From Bordetella sp. FB-8 (GTDB lineage Bacteria > Pseudomonadota > Gammaproteobacteria > Burkholderiales > Burkholderiaceae_B), in NCBI RefSeq assembly GCF_000382185.1, contig NZ_KB907784.1, positions 2,930,633 to 2,994,632 on the forward strand: DNA of 64,000 nucleotides, given 5' to 3'. Within the stretch, counting starts at the first letter, position 1. Each line of letters begins with the position of its first letter. A program made the position numbers and the translations under genes. The notes under the pieces were generated by a model. It did no database searches. It worked only from the letters and a program-made list of their open reading frames with translations, and was not told where the DNA came from. Of the stretch, positions 26,859 through 35,961 are shown piece after piece.

Positions 26859-28132
26859 ACAACGGGCTTATTGCCGTCTATGGAGATTGGGACGGCCTTG
26901 CCGAGCCTCTGAGATTAGGCAGGCTTTACACGCACCTCGCTGCCGCCCAGGAAGTCTTCGAATACGAATTCGACGACGAAGTGCTGAATCGGCCAGATAT
27001 GGCTGGTCTCAAGCTCGACCCGCGGCTCGGCTGGTTCACGGGCCGACAGTATCCGCCACAAGGACAGGAGACGTTTGGCGCATTCAGTGACGCCAGCCCG
27101 GATCGATGGGGGCGCCTGTTGATGCGCCGGCGGCTGGAGCGGGCGCAGCGCGCCGGCCGGGCCGACCCCAAGACGCGGCTTTATGAATCGGACTACCTGA
27201 TGGGCGCTCATGACGCATATCGCGTCGGTGCGCTGCGTTTTCGGCGTGACGACGAAGGCCCGTTCCTGGACGATCAGCACGACATTGCAGCGCCTGCGTT
27301 TGTGCAATTGCGCGCGCTAGAGGCCGCAAGCCTGGCCCTCGAGCGCGATGAAGACAATACGGCGAGCGAAGTCGACGTATGGCTGCGCATGCTGATCGCA
27401 CCCGGCGCTTCATTAGGGGGCGCACGTCCCAAGGCCAGCGTGGTCGATCCAACAGGACACCTCTGGATCGCCAAGTTTCCCAGTGTGCGTGACGACTATG
27501 ACGTCGGAGCCTGGGAAATGGTGGCGTACACCTTGGCCAATGCCTGTGGGCTTGACGTGCCCGATGCGCTGGTCCGGCGGTTCGGCAGTGCTCACCACAC
27601 CTTCCTGGTTAAACGGTTCGATCGCACGTTGCAGGGTCGGCGGCGGCACTTTGCTTCCGCGATGAACCTGACCGGCCATCAGGATGGTGATGATGCCTCG
27701 ACAGGCGCAAGCTACCTGGAAATCGCGCAGGTGTTGATGACCGACGGCGCGAGCACCGATGCCGATTTGCGAGAGCTATGGTCGCGCATTGTCTTCAATC
27801 TACTCGTGTCCAATACCGATGACCATCTGCGCAACCACGGTTTTCTGCTGAAACCGGGACAGGGGTGGGCACTTTCTCCAGCATTCGATATGAATCCGGC
27901 ACCCCGCGCCCACGGACTGAAGCTCAATATCAGCGAGTCGGACAACGCGATGGATCTGGAATTGGCGCAGTCCGTTGCGCCTTACTTCAGAGTTTCCGTT
28001 GAGCAGGCCGAAGAAATTATTTCGAACCAGATTCATGTTGTTTCGCAGTGGCAGACGATCGCCGATTCTCTTTCAATCTCCCACAGAGAACAGCAGCAAA
28101 TGGAAGCTGCCTTTCGTCTTGCCTGTTTTTGA
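26855..28132 (+). CDS. hipA: HipA-family serine/threonine kinase toxin
   Basis: A 425-aa kinase of the HipA persistence family. It has the N-terminal HipA_N couple domain, the glycine-rich loop GASLGGARPKA (about 184-194) and WIAKFPS with the ATP Lys. The catalytic loop is VSNTDDHLRNHGF (about 319-331) and the metal Asp is in SPAFDMNP. All key residues look intact, so it is probably active. E. coli HipA phosphorylates glutamyl-tRNA synthetase; targets of other HipA proteins vary. It is coupled to hipB and lies inside the segment bounded by 32-bp repeats. Confidence 0.9.
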   Translation: MNNGLIAVYGDWDGLAEPLRLGRLYTHLAAAQEVFEYEFDDEVLNRPDMAGLKLDPRLGWFTGRQYPPQGQETFGAFSDASPDRWGRLLMRRRLERAQRAGRADPKTRLYESDYLMGAHDAYRVGALRFRRDDEGPFLDDQHDIAAPAFVQLRALEAASLALERDEDNTASEVDVWLRMLIAPGASLGGARPKASVVDPTGHLWIAKFPSVRDDYDVGAWEMVAYTLANACGLDVPDALVRRFGSAHHTFLVKRFDRTLQGRRRHFASAMNLTGHQDGDDASTGASYLEIAQVLMTDGASTDADLRELWSRIVFNLLVSNTDDHLRNHGFLLKPGQGWALSPAFDMNPAPRAHGLKLNISESDNAMDLELAQSVAPYFRVSVEQAEEIISNQIHVVSQWQTIADSLSISHREQQQMEAAFRLACF

Positions 28133-28169
28133 GTTCTCGACGATCGCCCACCTTCAGCGATTGCCGGAT

Positions 28170-28691
28170 TCAGCGCATGCACAGTGCAGTAATGCGCAAT
28201 TGCCGATAAGCAGCCACCAGCGCATCGAGGTCGAATGCCCGATTCAATCCGCTTGGATTGGGCAAGACCCATGCGCGCGCACCGCCAAACGGTTTTGCTT
28301 GCGGTCCCCACTCGATGTCGGGCGTGCCGCAAATCGCCGACAGTGCCATCTTTCCGAGGAAAGCGACGTACCGTGGCGCGTACAGCTCGATCTTGCGCCG
28401 CAGAGCATCCCCGGCCCGTTCGAGTTCCGAGCGCGAAAGCTCGGCAGCCCGCGCGGTCGGTCGTGGGGCCGCGGTGGTAAGACCGCAGCCATATCGAAGA
28501 ACCGTGTGATCGTCTTCGGGACGGATCTGCTCGGGGGTGAAACCTGCACGATGCAGGACTTGCCAGAACCGGTTGTTTCTGCCTTCAAAGTGATGGCCCG
28601 TCGACGCCGCGCGCAGGCCGGGATTGATTCCGCAAAATACGACCGACAGGCCCGGTTCGAGCAGGTCGGCAAGAGATGGGCAGGTGTCCAC
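28170..28691 (-). CDS. mug: G/U mismatch-specific DNA glycosylase
   Basis: A 173-aa Mug/TDG-type uracil-DNA glycosylase that removes uracil or ethenocytosine from G mispairs. The active-site motif is VFCGINPGLRAA (about residues 18-29), with Asn in the water-activating position. The intercalation loop is LPNPSGLNRAF (about 143-153). Length matches E. coli Mug. The start is 2 bp from the MFS gene stop, so they are probably co-transcribed. It converges on hipA. Confidence 0.93.
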   Translation of the reverse strand: MDTCPSLADLLEPGLSVVFCGINPGLRAASTGHHFEGRNNRFWQVLHRAGFTPEQIRPEDDHTVLRYGCGLTTAAPRPTARAAELSRSELERAGDALRRKIELYAPRYVAFLGKMALSAICGTPDIEWGPQAKPFGGARAWVLPNPSGLNRAFDLDALVAAYRQLRITALCMR

Positions 28692-28692
28692 G

Positions 28693-29937
28693 TTATTCTG
28701 GCCTGAAGCCGGCGGTATCCCAACCCGCGGCGCCCCGAGTGCGGCCAGGCGCGCCTATCCAGTGAATTGCGCAGGCGACAAGCCCGAGTGCGATACCGAA
28801 GACGACGATGCCGGTCCAGCCGAAGCGGGCCATCAGCCAGCCGCTGGCTATTGTGCCGACGGCGCCGCCAAAGAACGTGGCGGTCATGTAGAGGCTGTTG
28901 ATGCGGCCCTGTGCTGACGGATCGACGGCAAAGGCGCGGGTCTGGTTGGATACCAGGCCGGCTTGCACGCCGATGTCGAGCACAATGACGCCGAGCACCA
29001 GAAAAGCCAGAGACACGTTCGCGCCGTAGAGCAGCAGATAAGCCAGCGTGACGATACCGATGCTGGCTCCAACCACGGCGCGGGTCCCGATCCGATCGGA
29101 GGCACGGCCGCCGAGTGACGCGGCAAGCGCACCCGCCGCGCCGATGAGACCGAAGCCTCCCGCCCACGCGCTGCCCAGATGCCACGGCCCATCGGCAAGG
29201 AGCGCCGCCAGGTTGACCCAGAAAGCATTGAAGCAGGCCCACAGCAGCGCCTGAATGATCATCGATTCGCGAATCGGACGATGATCCCGCGCCAATGGCC
29301 AAAGCGAAGCGAGCAGTCGGCCATAGGAGAGTGTCGTGGAGGGCACGCCCCGTGGCAGGAGCAAGGCGGCGGCGACAAAGACCGGCACCATGAATGCCGC
29401 TTCGAGGCCGTAGACCGCGCGCCAGCCGTATGCCGCGCCGACTGCGCCGGCGATCGTGCGGCCGAGCAGGATGCCGACCATGATGCCGCTGACGACCGTT
29501 CCGACCGAACGTCCCCGCTCTGTCGGCCGTGACATGACGGCTGCGAAGGGCACGAGTTGCTGCGGCACGCAACTGACGATGCCAAGACCGAAAGAAGCCG
29601 CGATCAGCGTCCAGATGCCGGGTGCGACGGCCGCCGCCGCCGCGAAGACGAAGGCAAGCGCGATCTGGCCGAGCACGAGCTTGCGCCGATCGAAGCGGTC
29701 GCCAAGCGGCAACAGCAACGCCAGTCCGGTCGAAAAACCGAGCAGCGCTGCCGCGGCGACAAAATCGACCTTTGTCACGTCGACCCTCAAGCCTGCCTTG
29801 ATCAACGGCAAGATAGGCTGGGTGCAATAGATGTTGGTGATCACCGCGCCGGCGATGATCGCCATCATGAGGATCTTGCCGCGCGATGCGATCGCGGGCG
29901 CGGTTGGGCTATCGGGTGTGGTGGTGGGGGCGCGCAC
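28693..29937 (-). CDS. MFS transporter (putative drug/solute exporter)
   Basis: A 414-aa major facilitator with about 12 hydrophobic helices. The GTG start at 29937 follows AAGGAG at a good distance. The inter-helix 2-3 motif LGDRFDRRKLVLG is the MFS motif A. The antiporter-type motif in helix 5 appears as GIMVGILLGRTIAGAVGA. N-terminal TNIYCTQPILPLI resembles YnfM-type exporters. A perfect 12-bp palindrome (GAATAATTATTC, 30051-30062) lies about 115 bp upstream, at the end of the LysR gene, and could be its operator. It sits next to a LysR regulator in the same orientation. Confidence 0.87.
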   Translation of the reverse strand: MRAPTTTPDSPTAPAIASRGKILMMAIIAGAVITNIYCTQPILPLIKAGLRVDVTKVDFVAAAALLGFSTGLALLLPLGDRFDRRKLVLGQIALAFVFAAAAAVAPGIWTLIAASFGLGIVSCVPQQLVPFAAVMSRPTERGRSVGTVVSGIMVGILLGRTIAGAVGAAYGWRAVYGLEAAFMVPVFVAAALLLPRGVPSTTLSYGRLLASLWPLARDHRPIRESMIIQALLWACFNAFWVNLAALLADGPWHLGSAWAGGFGLIGAAGALAASLGGRASDRIGTRAVVGASIGIVTLAYLLLYGANVSLAFLVLGVIVLDIGVQAGLVSNQTRAFAVDPSAQGRINSLYMTATFFGGAVGTIASGWLMARFGWTGIVVFGIALGLVACAIHWIGAPGRTRGAAGWDTAGFRPE

Positions 29938-30064
29938 GGGATTCTCCTTTTATCTCAATCTCTCCGATACTTGCAGCGGCATGCTGCGACTCGGGGCTTG
30001 ATTACGAACCTTACGCGCTTGCATTTATAAAGAGAATCCGACTTTATTGAGAATAATTATTCCA

Positions 30065-30997
30065 TTATTTGGTAGGGCTGGTCTGCGTGGAACTGATACC
30101 ACCGAGTAGCTGTTTGAGGCGTGGCACGGCAAAATCGAGGAAGCGGCGCATTTTCAACGGCATCTGCCCACGCGCTACGTGGACAAGATGAACGGGAGCC
30201 GGTTGTGGCTCATACGCCTCGAAAAAGATTTGCAGCTCACCGCGCTCGATGGCTTGTGCCGCTTGGTAATGCAATAACCGGACGATGCCGACCTTGCGGA
30301 TTGCCGCCTGGGCTGCGGCTTCCGCGGTCGTGACGGTCAAGCGCGGCAGGATGGGCACGTCGATCGCAGTGCCCGATCGTGGATTGCGAAAGCGCCAGGA
30401 TGGCGAAGGCATGGGGGTATCCACGGTTACGCAGGGAAGACGCAGCAAATCATCGGGGGTCTGCGGCGTACCACGATCGGCAAGGAGCGCGGGGCTGGCG
30501 CACGTCACTGTCCGCATCACGCCGATTTGTGTTGCCACCATCGAGCTGTCGGGCAGCGCCCCGATGCGTACCGCCATGTCCACGTGGTCGCCGATGAGAT
30601 CCACGTTGCGGTCGGACAAAATGAGCCGGATGTTGATTTCGGGGAAAGCCGCCAGGAAATCGGCGACAACGGGCAACACATGCAGGCGCCCGAACATAAG
30701 CGGCGCGGTCACGACCAATTCACCCTTGGGCTCGGTGAACTCACCGGCCGCTTCGCGCTCGGCCTCGTCGACCTCTTCAAGGATGCGGCGCGCCGCCGCA
30801 ACGTAGGCGATACCGGCATCCGTGAGCGTGAGCTTGCGTGTCGTGCGGATCAGCAGCCGGGTGCCGAGCAGTGCTTCCAGGTCGGAAAGCTTGCGGCTGA
30901 GGGTGGCCAGCGGCACCTGCAAATCCCGTCCCGCCGCGGACAGGCTGCCTTTCTCCGTTACCGCCACCAGCATCGACATGGCTTCCAGACGGTCCAA
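30065..30997 (-). CDS. LysR-family transcriptional regulator
   Basis: A 310-aa LysR regulator. The N-terminal winged HTH is MLVAVTEKGSLSAAGRDLQVPLATLSRKLSDLEALLGTRLLIRTTRKLTLTDAG. It is of the type whose HTH carries LATLSRK, and the substrate-binding domain has the VRIGALPDSSMVA motif usual in this subgroup. It is divergent from the flavin-pocket protein gene (31147) and upstream of the MFS gene. It may therefore control either. Confidence 0.9.
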   Translation of the reverse strand: MDRLEAMSMLVAVTEKGSLSAAGRDLQVPLATLSRKLSDLEALLGTRLLIRTTRKLTLTDAGIAYVAAARRILEEVDEAEREAAGEFTEPKGELVVTAPLMFGRLHVLPVVADFLAAFPEINIRLILSDRNVDLIGDHVDMAVRIGALPDSSMVATQIGVMRTVTCASPALLADRGTPQTPDDLLRLPCVTVDTPMPSPSWRFRNPRSGTAIDVPILPRLTVTTAEAAAQAAIRKVGIVRLLHYQAAQAIERGELQIFFEAYEPQPAPVHLVHVARGQMPLKMRRFLDFAVPRLKQLLGGISSTQTSPTK

Positions 30998-31146
30998 TTC
31001 AGTCTTCCAATAATTGGTGGATACATTCTTTATTTTAAGTAATTATCAATAAGGATGGAAAGGAACATGATTCGTCTGACCCAGGGTTTTTTAGCGTTGT
31101 CAGGCCCTGGTCAATTCCGATTCAATGTCAGCAATGGAGGCCCATC

Positions 31147-31794
31147 ATGTCGTATGGTTTTCTCGATATCGCCGTAACGCCCAGCGTCAGGGCTGTGCAG
31201 GCCAAGATGGGCGTCGATCACCTCTGGCAGGACTTCAAAGGGCATCGCGACTTTGATCGATTCACCGAGCGCGAAGCCGCTTTCATCGCCGAGCGCGACA
31301 GTTTCTACCTTGCAACGGTTTCGGAAACGGGCTGGCCCTACGTTCAGCACCGCGGCGGTCCACGCGGTTTTTTCAAGCTGGTCGACGATCGGACGCTCGC
31401 TTTTGCCGACTATCGCGGCAATCGCCAATACATCAGCACCGGCAATCTTGCCGCCGACGGCCGTGTCTGCCTGTTTCTTATGGACTACGTCCACCGCGCC
31501 CGGCTCAAGGTCTACGCGCACGCAGAAATCCTTGCGCTCGATGACGCCCCGGCGCTGACCGCGCTTGTTACCGTGCCCGACTACAAAGCCACACTCGAAC
31601 GCGTCTTTCGGTTGCGCCTGGAAACGTTCGACTGGAATTGCCCGCAGCACATCACACCGCGATTCACCGAGCAGGAAATCACCGAGGCGGTTCGGCCGCT
31701 GCGCGATCGCCTGGCTCGACTCGAAACCGAAAACGCCGAGTTGCGTGCGCGTCTTGTTGTGCGCCGCACCTTACCGGATCGGGATGGTGAATGA
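31147..31794 (+). CDS. Pyridoxamine 5'-phosphate oxidase-family (FMN-binding split-barrel) protein
   Basis: A 215-aa protein. The split-barrel region spans about residues 40-170 (FIAERDSFYLATVSETGWPYVQHRGGPRGFFKLVDD, DYRGNRQYISTGNL, VCLFLMDYVHRARLKVYA). The last 30 residues are a coiled-coil tail (RPLRDRLARLETENAELRARL). The final ten residues, VRRTLPDRDGE-like, come from the 32-bp repeat, so the native end may have been replaced. It is not PdxH itself; such proteins often bind FMN or heme. It is divergent from one LysR gene and its 3' end overlaps the end of the other. Confidence 0.87.
   Translation: MSYGFLDIAVTPSVRAVQAKMGVDHLWQDFKGHRDFDRFTEREAAFIAERDSFYLATVSETGWPYVQHRGGPRGFFKLVDDRTLAFADYRGNRQYISTGNLAADGRVCLFLMDYVHRARLKVYAHAEILALDDAPALTALVTVPDYKATLERVFRLRLETFDWNCPQHITPRFTEQEITEAVRPLRDRLARLETENAELRARLVVRRTLPDRDGE
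31758..31789 (+). repeat. 32-bp direct repeat, copy 2
   Basis: Identical to 26072-26103. It contains the 3' ends of both converging genes: the last codons of the flavin-pocket protein and the stop and last codons of the LysR gene on the other strand. Confidence 0.92.
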
Positions 31795-32655
31795 TCCATT
31801 CGGGTACTGGTTGCACATGAACTCCACGAAGGCCCGAACCTTGGGGCTCTGCAAACGGCGAGACGTGTGCAGAACCCAAAGCTCGACTTCGTCGCCGGCA
31901 ATGCCCCACGTCACCAGTTCGCCCTTTTCCAGCAGGCTTGCGATGATGGACTGCGGCACCATGGCCGCCCCTGCGCCGGCAGCGATGGCATCGCGGACCA
32001 TCAAGAGTGACGACAGGCGTAGAACGGGTTGCGGTTCAACGGTGAATTGCCCATTGCGCACAGTCCATACATCGCCGTCGCGGTAGGTCGGCATGACGAC
32101 TGCCGGAACCTTGAATGGCTTGTCGCGCCGACCTTTGGGCATTTGAACCGATGGTGCGGCGGCAAGAACCAACCTGTCTTTGGCAAAGCACCTGCCGACC
32201 AGCACACTGTCCTTGCGCGGATTGATGCGGATGGCGACATCGAAATGTTCGTCAACGAGATTGACCATGCGATCCTCGGCCACGGCTTCGATCTCGACGT
32301 CGGGATAGATCACCCGGAACCTGGCGGCAAGCAGCCCCAGTGCCGTCTGCGAAAACAGCAGCGGTGCCGCGATACGCAGACGGCCTCGCGGCGTGGCAAG
32401 ACCATCCCGTGCCGCGGCTACCGCGTCGGCGACCTCGTGCATCGGTCCCTCTGTTCTGCTGAGCAATAGTTGACCGGCTTCGGTCAATGCCAGGCTATGC
32501 GCGCCTCGCTCGATGAGTCGAATCCCCAGTGCTTCTTCGAGATCGGCGACGCGACGCGATAGGGTCGCCTTGGGCCGGCCGCTGGCGCGGCTGGCTCTTC
32601 CAAAGCCGCCGTGCATGGCCACCAGTTGAAAGTCTTCGAGGGCATTGAGATCCAT
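31771..32655 (-). CDS. LysR-family transcriptional regulator
   Basis: A 294-aa LysR protein. The HTH is MDLNALEDFQLVAMHGGFGRASRASGRPKATLSRRVADLEEALGIRLIERG, followed by the usual ligand domain with FDVAIRINPRKDSVLVGRC. It is divergent from the quinone-oxidoreductase-like gene at 32777, its likely target. Its 3' end overlaps the convergent flavin-pocket gene by 24 bp and lies within repeat copy 2. Confidence 0.9.
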   Translation of the reverse strand: MDLNALEDFQLVAMHGGFGRASRASGRPKATLSRRVADLEEALGIRLIERGAHSLALTEAGQLLLSRTEGPMHEVADAVAAARDGLATPRGRLRIAAPLLFSQTALGLLAARFRVIYPDVEIEAVAEDRMVNLVDEHFDVAIRINPRKDSVLVGRCFAKDRLVLAAAPSVQMPKGRRDKPFKVPAVVMPTYRDGDVWTVRNGQFTVEPQPVLRLSSLLMVRDAIAAGAGAAMVPQSIIASLLEKGELVTWGIAGDEVELWVLHTSRRLQSPKVRAFVEFMCNQYPNGSFTIPIR

Positions 32656-32776
32656 GGTGTCTCATTATTGATCCAAACCGTCTATATTTTAGAGTCTTTG
32701 TTTTGAATATGGAACTGCGTATTGTTTGGTTGTGCGCCATTTGTCGCGCCCAAACTATCCCTCAAAGGAGTTTCAT

Positions 32777-33709
32777 ATGAACAACGTTCGCGCATTGGTA
32801 CTTACCGAATTTGGCGGCCCGAGCGCCGCCCAGGTTTCCTCAGTCGCGGCACCGACAGCAGGTGCAGGCCAGGTGCGGGTCCGCGTCCATGCCGCGGGCG
32901 TCAATGGGCTGGACTGGAAGGTCCGCGAGGGCTATGTCCGCGACGCCTATCCGCTGCAACTGCCCACCGTTCTGGGCATTGAACTGGCCGGCGTTGTCGA
33001 CGCCGTAGGCCCGGGTGTTAGCGGGCTGCGCAAGGGCGACCGCGTGATGGGGCCGCTGGGCGGCATGGGCGCCTACGCTGACTTGGTGGCGGTCAATGCG
33101 GCCAATCTCAGTTTGGTGCCCGACTCGCTGGACTTCGTGGCGGCGGCCGCCTTGCCGGTCGCTTCGGTGGCCGCGTGGCAAAGCCTGAATCTCGCCGGCC
33201 CGATCCATGCCGGTCAGCGCATCCTGATCCAGGGTGCGTCCGGCGGCCTGGGCGGATTCGCGGTGCAGTACGCGCATCAGGCCGGTGCCGTGGTGTTTGC
33301 CACGGCCCTGAGCAAGCACGCCGACTACGTCCGCAGCCTGGGCGCGGATCACGTCATTGCCTACGACAAGGAGCAGTTCGAGGCCACGGCGAGCGACATC
33401 GACCTGGTGCTCGACTACGTCGGCGGCGAAGTGCTGAACCGCTCGTGGTCCGTGCTCGCCGACGATGGCGTCATCGTCAGCACCGCTTCGCCCGCCATTC
33501 TGGCAAGCACCCCTGCGGGGCGCCGCGGCCTCTGGTTCGTGAACACGCCGGAGGCTGCGCGACTGCAAGCGATCGCCGACGACGTGGTACATGGGCGCTT
33601 GCAGTCCAAGGTCGCGGCCGTTGTGCGCTTTGACGAGCTTTCCGAGGCGATCGAACTCAATCGGACCCAGCCGCAGGTCGGCAAGACCATTGTGGATTTT
33701 TCCCGCTGA
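32777..33709 (+). CDS. NADP-dependent quinone oxidoreductase-like protein (zinc-free MDR)
   Basis: A 310-aa medium-chain reductase of the quinone oxidoreductase group. ATG 32777 follows AAAGGAG. It has AGVNGLDWKVREGY, GIELAGVVDAVGPGV and the nucleotide motif IQGASGGLGGFAVQYAHQAGA, with no structural-zinc Cys loop. Such enzymes reduce quinones or enones with NADPH. It is divergent from the LysR gene that probably controls it. Confidence 0.9.
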   Translation: MNNVRALVLTEFGGPSAAQVSSVAAPTAGAGQVRVRVHAAGVNGLDWKVREGYVRDAYPLQLPTVLGIELAGVVDAVGPGVSGLRKGDRVMGPLGGMGAYADLVAVNAANLSLVPDSLDFVAAAALPVASVAAWQSLNLAGPIHAGQRILIQGASGGLGGFAVQYAHQAGAVVFATALSKHADYVRSLGADHVIAYDKEQFEATASDIDLVLDYVGGEVLNRSWSVLADDGVIVSTASPAILASTPAGRRGLWFVNTPEAARLQAIADDVVHGRLQSKVAAVVRFDELSEAIELNRTQPQVGKTIVDFSR

Positions 33710-33852
33710 ATCAACTTTCCACAGCGGGGGCAGCGCATGGGCACCGCGAACCGGCGATCTGTGAACGGATCAGAGGCGCGCTGATTCGCGACCTTCATCG
33801 CGCCCTTCAAATTTAGACAAGCAAATCAATCCTGGACCAAGGAGTAATCATC

Positions 33853-34722
33853 ATGACCATTCTCGTTACTGGCGCTACCGGCGCTGTCGGCGGCCAAGTC
33901 GTCGAACAACTCGCCAAGCGCGGCGCCGATGTTCGCGCGCTTGTCCGCGATCCCTCTAAAGCGAACTTTCCGGTGGGCGTCGGCGTCGTCCAGGGCGACC
34001 TGCTCGACGTCGATTCTTTGCGCAGCGCTTACTCAGGCGTCTCGACACTGTTCCTGCTCAACGCGGTGGTGCCCGACGAATACACCCAAGCGCTGATCGC
34101 GCTCAACGTCGCCCGTGAGGCCGGCATCGAGCGGATCGTCTATCTGTCGGTGATTCACAGCGACCTCTACGTGAACGTACCGCACTTCGCGGGCAAGTTT
34201 GGCGTTGAGCGCATGATCGAGAAGATGGGGTTCAACGCTACCATCCTGCGCCCCGCCTACTTCATCACCAACGACATAACGATCAAGGACGTGGTGACCG
34301 GATATGGCGTCTATCCCATGCCGATCGGCAGCAAGGGTCTGGCGATGGTCGACCCGCGCGACGTCGGCGAAATCGCGGCCATCGAGCTCATCGGCCGCGA
34401 GCAAGCTGCTGGCCCGCTTGCCCTCGACCGAATCAACCTCGTCGGTCCCGATACGCTGACCGGCGCGGATGTCGCCTCGATTTGGACGCAAGTCCTGGGT
34501 CGCCCGATCGCCTATGCGGGCGATGACACCGCCGGGTTCGAAAAGAACCTGCGGCAGTTCATGCCGAGCTGGATGGCCTTTGACATGCGCCTGATGAGCG
34601 AGCGTTTCCTCACCGACGGAATGATCCCTGAAACCGGCGATGTGCAGCGGCTGACCGCGCTCCTGGGGCGCCCACTTCGCTCCTACCGCGACTTCGTTTC
34701 CGAGATCGCGACCTCGGCCTGA
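33853..34722 (+). CDS. NmrA-like NAD(P)-binding protein
   Basis: A 289-aa atypical short-chain reductase. It starts with the Rossmann motif ILVTGATGAVGGQVVEQL and continues VRALVRDPSKANFP and VVQGDLLDVDSLRSAYSGV. There is no YxxxK catalytic pair in the usual place, which fits NmrA-type redox sensors and isoflavone-reductase-like enzymes. A clear AAGGAG precedes the ATG. It may be co-regulated with the upstream reductase, 143 bp away. Confidence 0.87.
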   Translation: MTILVTGATGAVGGQVVEQLAKRGADVRALVRDPSKANFPVGVGVVQGDLLDVDSLRSAYSGVSTLFLLNAVVPDEYTQALIALNVAREAGIERIVYLSVIHSDLYVNVPHFAGKFGVERMIEKMGFNATILRPAYFITNDITIKDVVTGYGVYPMPIGSKGLAMVDPRDVGEIAAIELIGREQAAGPLALDRINLVGPDTLTGADVASIWTQVLGRPIAYAGDDTAGFEKNLRQFMPSWMAFDMRLMSERFLTDGMIPETGDVQRLTALLGRPLRSYRDFVSEIATSA

Positions 34723-35080
34723 CTGCACAGGGTCGGCTCTGATCACTCCAAGGAGCAAAAACGGCGGGACTGCCTCCCCAGGACGCGTCCCGACCAGGAA
34801 GCTGCGGCTCGGGCCGTTGCCGAAAACCGATGTAGATGCCAGCAGGCGCGTGGGCGCTGCCCACCGACACCATCGAAGGCCTGGCTGGCCGGTTGCTTGT
34901 CGAAGGCAAGGCTGCCGCCGTCATCGAGGCCAAGTGAGGCGATGCCACCCTGCGCGGTGTGGCCAGGCAATTGGCCTTGCATGGCGAGCGAAACGTGATT
35001 GTCCGTATTGCGCCTGGCATTAGGGGAGAGTCGGGGCCTCATATCAATCGCTCCAGTTCGACCCTACGAATGGGACCGAG
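34723..35080. other. Gap with decayed coding-like sequence
   Basis: No intact gene in 358 bp. On the plus strand around 34850-35020 a protein-like stretch (LPTDTIEGLAGRLLVEGKAA, stop, then GDATLRGVARQLALHGER) reads across a TGA near 34936. This suggests a fragment of a lost gene that I cannot name. Confidence 0.4.
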
Positions 35081-35755
35081 CTAGCCGTGAACGCCCACTT
35101 CCATCAGCAGAGACTTGATTCCATTCCAGCAGATCCCCACGCCGATGCACAACATCATGAACGCGGAAAGTCGTATCAGCACCGTTGTACCGGTGTCTCC
35201 GATCCACTTGCTGACTCGGTGAGCATAGCGATACGTCAGCAGAATGGTTAGTGCAATGACCGCGGCGCCAACGATGTCTGCAAGCAGCTGGATGACAGTG
35301 TGTTTGAGCGTGTCCGAGTGAAAGGCGCCGACGGTAATCGCAACGGAGATGACGCCGGCATCGATTGTCATGGGCAGCGTCAGCGGGGTAATTGCCCGTC
35401 CAAGCGCGATGATTTTGGCATGATGTTGGTCAGGTTTCACCTCGCCCGCCTTCGGCATATCGCCTAGAACCTTCCATGCCAGCGCGCACACAATGGCTCC
35501 TCCAGCCACTTGCACCACGGGTATCGAAATGCCGAATACGGCAAGCACGAAAGAGCCGAGCAACAACGACCCGAGTACAAAAATGAACGAGTAGAACGCG
35601 ATGCGCTTGGCCAGGAAGGCGCGGGTTTCTTCATCGCAGCCGGGCGTCATCTTCAGGAATATCGGCGCATCGCCCAATGGATTCACCACGGGCAGGACAG
35701 CGCCGAGAATCAGCAGAACTGCCCCGCTAAGTTGTACCAAGTCAGGCCAGATCAT
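35081..35755 (-). CDS. MarC-family integral membrane protein
   Basis: A 224-aa protein with six hydrophobic helices. The family pattern is clear: GAVLPVVNPLGDAPIFLKMTPG near the N-terminus and GRAITPLTLPMTIDAGVISVAIT in the middle, with the conserved NP and P-T-P features. The start at 35755 (MIWPDLV) gives normal length; a longer frame adds 33 basic residues with no family support. MarC proteins were once linked to drug resistance, but function is unproven. Confidence 0.9.
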   Translation of the reverse strand: MIWPDLVQLSGAVLLILGAVLPVVNPLGDAPIFLKMTPGCDEETRAFLAKRIAFYSFIFVLGSLLLGSFVLAVFGISIPVVQVAGGAIVCALAWKVLGDMPKAGEVKPDQHHAKIIALGRAITPLTLPMTIDAGVISVAITVGAFHSDTLKHTVIQLLADIVGAAVIALTILLTYRYAHRVSKWIGDTGTTVLIRLSAFMMLCIGVGICWNGIKSLLMEVGVHG

Positions 35756-35961
35756 GGCGTTCCGGCAATAGACACCGGATCTTCGCTTTTTCGGGGAGGC
35801 GAATTTTCGACAGAAAACGGCTGCCCCTGTACCTGGGGCGCCGATGGCCTGCATGAGGGAAAGGAGCGGATCTTTCCGCGGATACGCTGGCCGGGCCGCG
35901 GGTGATTCCTCCCCCCTTGATCAGTCGAGTGCATTCGCGTTGGCGACGGTCATGGGCTGAT

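Noticed and set aside
30051..30062. 12-bp palindrome as a Fur box
   Set aside because: GAATAATTATTC is symmetric, but the flanks match the 19-bp Fur consensus poorly. It may still be a LysR or other operator.
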